NCBI GenBank assembly: GCA_002449585.1
Contig: DJXD01000030.1
Location: 1-5,184 of the forward strand
Direction of reading: 5' to 3'
Length of the DNA stretch: 5,184 nt
From: Ruminococcus sp. UBA7013
GTDB taxonomy: Bacteria; Bacillota; Clostridia; Oscillospirales; Ruminococcaceae
Position 1 is the first letter of the stretch; each line of letters starts with the position of its first letter. Shown here piece after piece: positions 1-4,856 of this stretch. The notes under the pieces were generated by a model. The model was not told the DNA's origin, did not search any database, and saw only the letters and a program-made list of their open reading frames with translations. Made by a program: the position numbers and the translations under genes.

Positions 1-413
1 AAGGCATGAACACCGCATTCTTTTGCCTGCTGAAACAATTCACAGAGTTCTTCAAAGCTCCATTCACTCATCAGAGGTGCATTATCTGCCGCATTGAAAC
101 AATGCAAACAATTATAATTACATTTTCCGGTTATCATCAGATTCATTTTAGGAAAATATCTGTTATCATACTGATGATACAGCGACCATTCAGAAGGTTT
201 TTCTCCTCTTTCACAGGAGGTAATCAATCTTCTTGTGGCGAGTTCTGCAATGGTATCATTAAATGCAATATCATGTTCTGCATCACAGAGCTGCATAATT
301 TCAAATTCTTTTCTGGTCAGCGGCTGTGCATAAGGCAGATTTTTGATATAATACGCACAAGGCACTTTCTGCCAGCTCCGCAGACCAATATATTCAGGGA
401 TTCGGAAATACAT
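1..413 (-). CDS. Radical SAM protein, N-terminal 137 codons (runs off left edge)
   Basis: Reading the minus strand from the ATG at 413-411 gives 137 open codons to the left edge with no stop. Residues 98-105 read CNYNCLHC, the Cx3Cx2C motif that binds the [4Fe-4S] cluster of radical SAM enzymes, preceded by MNLMITGK, a typical first beta strand of the barrel. The roughly 95 residues before it (starting MYFRIPEYIGLRSWQKVP, with LTRKEFEIMQLCDAEHD at 32-48) resemble the PqqD-like peptide-recognition region found ahead of many RiPP-modifying radical SAM/SPASM proteins; this resemblance is from memory. The start is supported by a Shine-Dalgarno TAGGTGA at 424-418, and the gene follows the DUF3592-like gene by 12 bp, so it belongs to the same operon. 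SPASM cysteines, if any, lie outside the window, so substrate and reaction cannot be named. It may modify a peptide of this cluster or begin a separate module. Confidence 0.88.
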   Translation of the reverse strand, partial: MYFRIPEYIGLRSWQKVPCAYYIKNLPYAQPLTRKEFEIMQLCDAEHDIAFNDTIAELATRRLITSCERGEKPSEWSLYHQYDNRYFPKMNLMITGKCNYNCLHCFNAADNAPLMSEWSFEELCELFQQAKECGVHA

Positions 414-425
414 TTTTTCACCTAC

Positions 426-827
426 TTAACGTCTCAGAAGCGTGCGGAATCCCAGAACGACCGCACCAAAGAGGCATATTACACCAAATCCAATCTGGAT
501 AAATGCCGTTCCTTTGGTTGCACCGGACACATATTCAGGCTTCTGCGGATTATAATACACGCTGATTTGGTCACCTTTTTCAAGACTGTCCTTTGCATTC
601 TGCAATACTTCTTCATACTGTTTTCCATCCACAGTATAAGAAACATGGACTGTAATCTGTTCTGTGTCATCCCCATCACCGGATGGCACCCATTCACGCT
701 CTACAGCAACTACAGATGCCTCTGTCTGCGGAAAATTCCGGATTTCGTTCCAACTGCGTGAACCCAGCACAAGAAACAGAATACCGCCTGCAATAAGAAT
801 AATAACAGATATTATTTTTTTCATCAT
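426..827 (-). CDS. Small two-helix membrane protein, DUF3592-like
   Basis: This 133-residue protein has a hydrophobic helix at about residues 4-22, a polar beta-rich middle, and a second helix at about 107-127 followed by a basic tail (RTLLRR). The middle holds VHVSYTVDGKQYEE (60-73) and GDQISVYYNPQKPEYV (85-100). This G-D-x-hydrophobic-x-V-Y-Y-N-P pattern is the signature I associate with the DUF3592 family, whose function is not known. The middle part is probably outside the cell, between the two helices. Start: two adjacent ATGs at 827-825 and 824-822, with AGAGGT at 841-836, 8 nt before the first. It follows the VanY-like gene by 13 bp and precedes the radical SAM gene by 12 bp. A helper role in immunity or export is possible from position alone. 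Confidence 0.82.
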   Translation of the reverse strand: MMKKIISVIILIAGGILFLVLGSRSWNEIRNFPQTEASVVAVEREWVPSGDGDDTEQITVHVSYTVDGKQYEEVLQNAKDSLEKGDQISVYYNPQKPEYVSGATKGTAFIQIGFGVICLFGAVVLGFRTLLRR

Positions 828-840
828 ATCATCTTACCTC

Positions 841-1854
841 TTACTCGTTTTCAAAAAAAGCGGTATAATTGGCATCTTCTGAAAATTCGACTGTAATTTC
901 TGCATCAGTAGAATAATCTTCGCTGTCCTTTTGCCATTTCACGAATTTTGCACCATCATCAGCCTTTGCGACCAGTACATATTTTTCCGGAGCAGAGAGA
1001 TGCACGGTAAAATCCTGATGCGGAAAATCCGGGTCAAATTCCGGTGTTTCGCCTTCTTCTGCCAATGCAAACTGTCCCATACCATCTGCATGAATCTCAA
1101 TTGTGATTGCATCTGTACTGCCATCCATCGGAGGAGCAACATCTGTGACGGGCAGTTTGTTCAGATATTCTTCTAATGTGATGCCCTTTTCTGTAATCTC
1201 CTTTGCAATTGCAATATCATTCACATAGCGGATATGCCACGGCTCATAGCTGTAACCGGTAATAGCTTCCTTACCGTCAAGATAACGCAGAATAAAACCG
1301 TAATCTGCAAGTTTGGCATGAATTTTATCCCAGATATCAGGATACATTATCATATCTTCGTTCAGATATACGTCTTCACCGTCAATATTCAGATACAAAT
1401 CAAGTGCAAGACCTGTATGATGTTCAGAATATCCCGGAACAGCTACATAATTCTGCACATAATATTCACCGTAGGTTTCAGTAAACTCATCCACAATTCT
1501 TTGCTGTTCGGCAACGCTCCGGCGGGCAGAGTCAAGGTCAACGAACACTCCCTCTTTCTCCAGAGTGGCTTTCAGTTCCAGATAGGCATCATAGGCAGTT
1601 TTCTCAACTTCTACATCATCTCCGAGGGAATTAGTCATATGAATTGTTTCGACTATGTTTTCCCAATCTTCCGGAAGCGGATTTTCCTTGTTGACAAGTA
1701 CAAGATAATCAATTGTATCTGTTTGTGACACAGCAGTTGTCTGTTCAGCGGATTCCTGAGGAATACTGCTGACCGGAGTTTTCTCTGTTCCGCAGCCTGT
1801 GAGCATCAGGCATACTAATAGGCAGACATTCATTGTATAGATTAATTTTTTCAT
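841..1854 (-). CDS. VanY-like D-alanyl-D-alanine carboxypeptidase lipoprotein (peptidase M15)
   Basis: The 337-residue protein starts with a lipoprotein signal: MKK, a hydrophobic stretch, and lipobox LTGC with C21 as the lipidated residue. After a Ser/Thr/Glu-rich linker (about 22-48) comes an M15 domain. SEHHTGLALDL (143-153) supplies zinc ligands H145 and D152, and EPWHIRYV (204-211) supplies the catalytic E204 and ligand H207. SARRSVAEQ (109-117) matches the substrate-binding arginine region. Family members remove the terminal D-Ala from peptidoglycan pentapeptide outside the membrane. Residues about 245-337 form an extra beta-rich tail ending FVKWQKDSEDYST...ANYTAFFENE, which looks like a divergent InlB B-repeat-type domain. 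A strong GAGGTGA (1865-1859) sets the start, 9 bp after lanM and overlapping its stop codon. Its place in a lanthipeptide operon suggests self-protection by altering the lipid II stem; that role is inference. General cell-wall turnover is the alternative. Confidence 0.92.
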   Translation of the reverse strand: MKKLIYTMNVCLLVCLMLTGCGTEKTPVSSIPQESAEQTTAVSQTDTIDYLVLVNKENPLPEDWENIVETIHMTNSLGDDVEVEKTAYDAYLELKATLEKEGVFVDLDSARRSVAEQQRIVDEFTETYGEYYVQNYVAVPGYSEHHTGLALDLYLNIDGEDVYLNEDMIMYPDIWDKIHAKLADYGFILRYLDGKEAITGYSYEPWHIRYVNDIAIAKEITEKGITLEEYLNKLPVTDVAPPMDGSTDAITIEIHADGMGQFALAEEGETPEFDPDFPHQDFTVHLSAPEKYVLVAKADDGAKFVKWQKDSEDYSTDAEITVEFSEDANYTAFFENE

Positions 1855-1858
1855 TGAT

Positions 1859-1865
1859 TCACCTC
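1859..1865 (-). promoter_or_regulatory. Ribosome binding site of the VanY-like gene
   Basis: GAGGTGA on the minus strand, 4 nt before the ATG at 1854. It overlaps the lanM stop codon (TGA at 1866-1864), so termination of lanM and initiation of the lipoprotein gene are likely coupled. Confidence 0.8.
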
Positions 1866-3174
1866 ATAAGACAGATAAAATTTTATCTGGTTCAGCATAT
1901 CTGAGCATTTCATAACCGATTCCGCTTGCTCCGTAGAATAGAGAAGCTGTCAGACTATTATTGAATTGATATGCCATATATCGATAATTTCCGTCCTGTT
2001 CACAGCGTTTCTGCATTGCATACAGTACCTTTCCGGCTTCTTCATATCTGTCAACAGTCAGATAATATTCCACAATTGCAGAGTTTCCGCAGCACAGGTG
2101 GTCACGCTGATTTAATGGCAAACTATCAGTACTTTGTTCTGCAAGATGAATACATTCGTCAAGAAGATTGCCCGTATAACCGTTTTTCCGCATTCTTTCC
2201 AGCATGATACCGATACCAGCAGAGCCAGAACAATACCCATGCATATAACCAGTCGGCGGATATGACCGTAAGTCACTCCATGTGCCGAATTTTGGACTAT
2301 AACTTTCATGTTCAAATTGAATTGCTTCATCAATTGCTGGAAGATATTTGTTATCATCCAGAATTTTTGATGCTGCAAATAAAGCCTCTGCAATTCCTGC
2401 AATGCCATGTCCTGCACCGCTGATGGGACGTTCGATATTCTGAAACGGTTTCCAGATGCGTTTTCCCTTGTATTCCAATGTTTTCATTGCAAGCAGACTA
2501 TCCGCTGCATTCTGGATAAGCTCTTTCTGATTCTGATATTCTTCAAATCGACAGAGAGAAGAAAGCAGTCCAGACATACCAATCATTCTGTCAGGTGCTC
2601 CGTATTTGGATAAATCAAACTGACGGAGTGTGTATAAAGTTTTCTCCTGCAAAGCTTCAATATCTGTTCTGTGCGTGTATCTTTTCAGCAAAGCAAGCCC
2701 CGTCAAAACACCACCGATTCCATCCGATTCTCCGAGATAAGGTGCGTGTTCCGCAGTAAAGCCTTTTTCTTCAAGATAACCATACATACGCTCCAGTTCT
2801 GTGACTGCTTCATTGACAACTTTTTCGGAAAATATTTTTGCTTGTTCATCATCTGAAAGCATTGCATAACCGGCTGTAAATACTGCGATTCCTATTAAGC
2901 CATTTGTCAGACCAAATTCGCAGAACCTAAAAGCAAAATCCGATTCGTTGATATATCCCCAGAAAAGTTTTCCGTCCGGTGACGGAATACTGAGTTTATG
3001 AACCATATCGAATAACTTTCTGGCTTCCTGCAAAGCCTGTTCTTTAGATAAAACAGAATCTGTTTTTTTCAGAACTATGATTTTATCCCTGTCAGCTTCA
3101 TTAAGTTTGACAGGATACTGCATAATACTTCTTTCAAAAAGAGCCAAATCAAATGCTTCGTCTTTTTCATCCAT
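1864..3174 (-). CDS. lanM: LanM C-terminal part: LanC-like lanthionine cyclase with CCG-type zinc site
   Basis: This is the cyclase half, 436 residues from the ATG at 3174 (489 codons if counted from just after the upstream stop). It catalyses addition of cysteine thiols to dehydroalanine or dehydrobutyrine to form rings. The Gly-rich repeats of the alpha-toroid are visible: LTNGLIGIAVF (89-99), SDGIGGVLTGL (150-160), SGAGHGIAGIAEAL (252-265) with the conserved H256, YCSGSAGIGI (314-323) with zinc ligand C315, HLCCGNSAIVEY (359-370) with C361 and C362, and FYGASGIGYEMLRY (413-426). Most LanC proteins have Cys-His at the last pair; here it is Cys-Cys, as in the ProcM-type LanM group with three cysteine ligands. 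The ATG at 3174 has no Shine-Dalgarno (TACACTTTCCAAA precedes it), which argues against an independent gene. An ATG in the middle of a conserved region is unlikely to be a natural start. Confidence 0.9.
   Translation of the reverse strand: MDEKDEAFDLALFERSIMQYPVKLNEADRDKIIVLKKTDSVLSKEQALQEARKLFDMVHKLSIPSPDGKLFWGYINESDFAFRFCEFGLTNGLIGIAVFTAGYAMLSDDEQAKIFSEKVVNEAVTELERMYGYLEEKGFTAEHAPYLGESDGIGGVLTGLALLKRYTHRTDIEALQEKTLYTLRQFDLSKYGAPDRMIGMSGLLSSLCRFEEYQNQKELIQNAADSLLAMKTLEYKGKRIWKPFQNIERPISGAGHGIAGIAEALFAASKILDDNKYLPAIDEAIQFEHESYSPKFGTWSDLRSYPPTGYMHGYCSGSAGIGIMLERMRKNGYTGNLLDECIHLAEQSTDSLPLNQRDHLCCGNSAIVEYYLTVDRYEEAGKVLYAMQKRCEQDGNYRYMAYQFNNSLTASLFYGASGIGYEMLRYAEPDKILSVL
1872..1889. repeat. Perfect 18-bp A+T-rich palindrome at the end of lanM
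   Basis: CAGATAAAATTTTATCTG is its own reverse complement. It lies in the last codons of lanM (Asp-Lys-Ile-Leu-Ser region), just before the binding site that starts the VanY-like gene. As RNA it could form a weak stem of about 7 bp with an AAUU loop; as DNA it could be a dyad operator. There is no T-run placing it as a terminator. It may be chance in A+T-rich coding DNA. Confidence 0.5.
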
Positions 3175-3333
3175 TTTGGAAAGTGTATTAAGAATATGCT
3201 CTTCAGCCGTTTTTTGAAATATATTTTCAGCAATGATTTCTCCGTCAGAATAAAGATGTGGACAGTCTGCATAGGTGTAAACATAGGGAATATCCCCTCG
3301 TTCCAGCTGATTGATTTCGCTTTCTACAGCCTG

Positions 3334-3336
3334 TTA
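3334..3336 (-). other. In-frame TAA stop codon interrupting lanM
   Basis: The codons around it are TTT TAA CAG on the minus strand. A single base change from CAA, AAA, GAA, TCA, TTA, TAT or TAC would produce it. Both neighbours align with an unbroken LanM sequence, so this one codon is the only damage visible in the gene. Confidence 0.9.
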
Positions 3337-4557
3337 AAATTCCGTCCGGATATTGTGATGCAGTATTTTAGAAAGCGTTTCTTTTGTCTTCTGACATTTT
3401 TCATCAGAGGAAAGTGCATTATGATGATATAATTTTATCATTGTATCAAAATAATACTGTGTATTTCTTATCAGCAGTCTGACCGGAATTTGTGAAGAAA
3501 ATTCTTTTATCAACTTAGATAATTCTTCTCTGCTGAACAGAATTCGCTGATATACTTCAAGATAGCCAGCCTGAAATTCCGGAAAATATTTCATCACAGA
3601 TACGAATTTTCCGTTCACTACAGGCGAACAGCCGTCTTTTGTCGTATTCATCAGAATACTGTATTCTTTTCCCTTTGGGCTGGACGGAAGCAGACAGGAA
3701 AGATATGGAGAACGTGATTTCATTTCCGAGAGTTCCGGATGCAGTTTCTGATAATCCAGATTCTCAATTTCAGGAGAAACAATTGTTTCTAAATCCAGAA
3801 TGCAGGGCATTTCTCTGGAACAGGTCACATTTTCAACATGCATATCCGTACTGCCCAGCATTTTCATGAATGCAGCTGTTCCGCCCAGATGATGATAAAA
3901 TATCCTTGCAGATTCCTCACCCTCTGGATGCTGTTTTTCAACAAATTCACATACACCGAACTTGTCACCAAAAGCAATACATTTCGGAATTTTCACAAAA
4001 TCAGAAAAATACTTATTCACCATGTTGTAAATAAATACATCTCCACGCATATCATGCGGTTTGTATACCAGTTTTCCGGCATCTGTCCTGAAAATTATCA
4101 CTGCCCTGCCGTGATTGTGGGTATCTCCTGCAGATAATTCCATCTCTTCAATGCGTGTGAATGTTTTCCCGTCCAGCAATGCGGAACAGATTTCTTCATA
4201 ATGTTCTAAAATACGTTCAAGCATTTCAAGAAATGCATTTGTGACGTTTTCAAACCGCAGATGCAGAATTTTCATCAAAGGTTCAGGCATTGAAAGCTGG
4301 TTATTTTTCAGCTTTTCGCAGATTGCTTTTTCAGCATTTTCTTTCTGTTGAATGGTAATGAAATCAAAATTTAATGCTGCAAACGGATTTTCGGGCATTA
4401 CTTCGTCAGTAATCAGCTTTTTTACAGTGCTGCCTGATACCGTTTCTGCAATCTCACAAAGTTCTTTCTTAAATTCAGAGAGAGCTTGCTCAGAGAGCAA
4501 GCTCATTCCTTCATGATTTCTGACTTTGCTGATTTGTTCTTCAATATAAGGCATCAT
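3334..4557 (-). CDS. lanM: LanM N-terminal part: DUF4135 Ser/Thr dehydratase, ends at in-frame TAA
   Basis: This 407-residue part carries the lipid-kinase-like dehydratase that phosphorylates core Ser/Thr and eliminates phosphate. Motifs in order: GDTHNHGR (144-151), KLVYKPHD (162-169), GSTDMHVENV (235-244) with the D-x-H-x-x-N triad, DLETI (255-259), and VRLLIRNTQYYF (359-370) with the Arg and Thr used for elimination. By motif spacing the region before GDTHNHGR is about 100 residues shorter than I remember for the cytolysin synthetase CylM, but no longer start is possible because an in-frame TGA lies at 4566-4564. The start ATG overlaps the lanA2 stop as ATGA, and GGTGAG (4568-4563) lies 5 nt before the first Met and 8 nt before the second, so either may be used. 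Truncation at residue 408 removes the final conserved stretch (GDIPY region), so this piece alone may fold poorly. Confidence 0.92.
   Translation of the reverse strand: MMPYIEEQISKVRNHEGMSLLSEQALSEFKKELCEIAETVSGSTVKKLITDEVMPENPFAALNFDFITIQQKENAEKAICEKLKNNQLSMPEPLMKILHLRFENVTNAFLEMLERILEHYEEICSALLDGKTFTRIEEMELSAGDTHNHGRAVIIFRTDAGKLVYKPHDMRGDVFIYNMVNKYFSDFVKIPKCIAFGDKFGVCEFVEKQHPEGEESARIFYHHLGGTAAFMKMLGSTDMHVENVTCSREMPCILDLETIVSPEIENLDYQKLHPELSEMKSRSPYLSCLLPSSPKGKEYSILMNTTKDGCSPVVNGKFVSVMKYFPEFQAGYLEVYQRILFSREELSKLIKEFSSQIPVRLLIRNTQYYFDTMIKLYHHNALSSDEKCQKTKETLSKILHHNIRTEF
4482..4504 (-). other. Perfect 10-bp hairpin with 3-nt loop inside the lanM 5' region
   Basis: The minus-strand RNA reads GAGCUUGCUC-UCU-GAGCAAGCUC, a perfect 10-bp stem with a triloop, starting 53 nt after the first base of the lanM start codon. 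It encodes part of MSLLSEQALSE. It also contains a short direct repeat, GCTCTCTGA, occurring twice 13 nt apart. No T-run follows, so it is not a standard intrinsic terminator. Lanthipeptide operons often carry a hairpin between precursor and synthetase genes to keep precursor mRNA in excess; here the genes overlap and the hairpin sits just inside lanM, where it could stabilise the upstream RNA or slow lanM translation. That role is inference. Confidence 0.6.
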
Positions 4558-4856
4558 AATAACTCACCATAATCAGTTCCCTTCATTTCAGAACACAAAC
4601 GTCCCTCGGAATCTGTTTCCTGTCCGGCATGACCAGAAATGGCACTGTAAGTTGCAAAAAATGCACATCCAATACCCACCGTACAGATAGAATAAGCCGT
4701 TTCCATACCTGTAGTACCGTTGCAAGTACCGCCAGCGACATTTTCGAGTTCGTCCGCAGAGAGTTCCTTATCAGCATTTGCCTTTGTCTGCTCAATCACA
4801 AAAGTCTTGAAATCTTCTGCTGTTGCTTCGCAGCTGTGAGATTTCAGAAATTCCAT
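4554..4856 (-). CDS. lanA2: Lanthipeptide precursor LanA2, second copy with shortened leader
   Basis: This 100-residue peptide has a 43-residue leader ending ELSADELENVAGG, a double-glycine cleavage site with the ELxxV element recognised in class II leaders. The 57-residue core starts TCNGTTGMETAYSICTVGIG and contains Cys at core positions 2, 15, 21 and 45 plus many Ser/Thr, fitting several possible (methyl)lanthionine rings. The tail reads CSEMKGTDYGELL and overlaps the lanM start. An in-frame TGA sits directly before the ATG, so no longer start is possible, and about 20 or more leader residues present in lanA1 are missing. No good Shine-Dalgarno exists at normal distance; a GAGGG lies 15 nt upstream, so translation probably depends on ribosomes ending lanA1, which overlaps by 13 nt. 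Compared with lanA1 the core differs by L17V and A23F and by the tail. Whether the shortened leader still supports modification is not known. Confidence 0.88.
   Translation of the reverse strand: MEFLKSHSCEATAEDFKTFVIEQTKANADKELSADELENVAGGTCNGTTGMETAYSICTVGIGCAFFATYSAISGHAGQETDSEGRLCSEMKGTDYGELL
4563..4568 (-). promoter_or_regulatory. Ribosome binding site of lanM
   Basis: GGTGAG lies inside the lanA2 reading frame, 5 nt before the first ATG (4557) and 8 nt before the second (4554). The spacing slightly favours the second Met. With the ATGA overlap it implies translational coupling of lanM to lanA2. Confidence 0.65.
4588..4856. repeat. Tandem direct repeat, copy 2 (269 bp)
   Basis: This block matches 4857-5125 base for base at an offset of 269 except at three positions (4660, 4661 and 4679 here). 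It runs from the lanA2 start codon to the codons for Cys-Ser-Glu. The unit length is not a multiple of three, which puts the two precursor genes in different frames. Confidence 0.95.

Larger units (their letters stand above)
1864..4557 (-). pseudogene. lanM: Class II lanthipeptide synthetase LanM, whole gene with one internal TAA
   Basis: The two LanM ORFs lie in exactly the same frame: the start codons at 4557 and 3174 are 1383 nt (461 codons) apart, and the frame from 3333 to 1864 is open. Without the TAA at 3336-3334 the gene would encode 897 residues, a normal size for a bifunctional LanM (DUF4135 dehydratase plus LanC-like cyclase). Reading across the stop gives RTEF-stop-QAVESEINQLERGDIPYV; the E-I-x-x-L-x-x-GDIPY pattern is the usual end of the LanM dehydratase domain. 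So the break falls inside a conserved domain, not at the dehydratase-cyclase boundary, and no base is gained or lost. All catalytic motifs on both sides are intact. This points to a very recent nonsense change, a sequencing error, or readthrough, rather than an old decayed gene or a natural two-protein enzyme. Confidence 0.8.

Noticed and set aside
6..761. Long plus-strand ORF (251 codons)
   Set aside because: It lies antisense to the radical SAM N-terminus and the DUF3592-like gene, both of which have recognisable motifs and binding sites. Its protein is rich in Phe, Cys, Ile and His with no domain pattern.
1234..1728. Plus-strand ORF of 164 codons
   Set aside because: It is the antisense shadow of the VanY-like gene and has no recognisable domain or binding site.
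3075..3284. 69-codon ORF bridging the lanM break, with SD-like GAGGGG before its ATG
   Set aside because: It is in a different frame from both LanM parts, and its sequence shows no LanM motif, whereas the LanM frame itself is open and conserved across this stretch.
3334..3336. Reassigned UAA codon
   Set aside because: The VanY-like and DUF3592-like genes end in TAA at the expected place, so UAA works as stop in this genome. Occasional readthrough is not excluded.
4293..4315. Inverted repeat AAAGCTG...CAGCTTT with 9-nt loop in lanM
   Set aside because: A short 7-bp stem in A+T-rich coding DNA with no positional logic; probably chance.
4482..4504. Hairpin as an intrinsic terminator
   Set aside because: No T-run follows on the transcribed strand; the bases after the stem read TCTCTGAATTTAAG.
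1864..4557. LanM as a natural split enzyme (separate dehydratase and cyclase genes)
   Set aside because: The stop is inside the conserved end of the dehydratase domain, the frame is continuous, and the downstream ATG has no Shine-Dalgarno.
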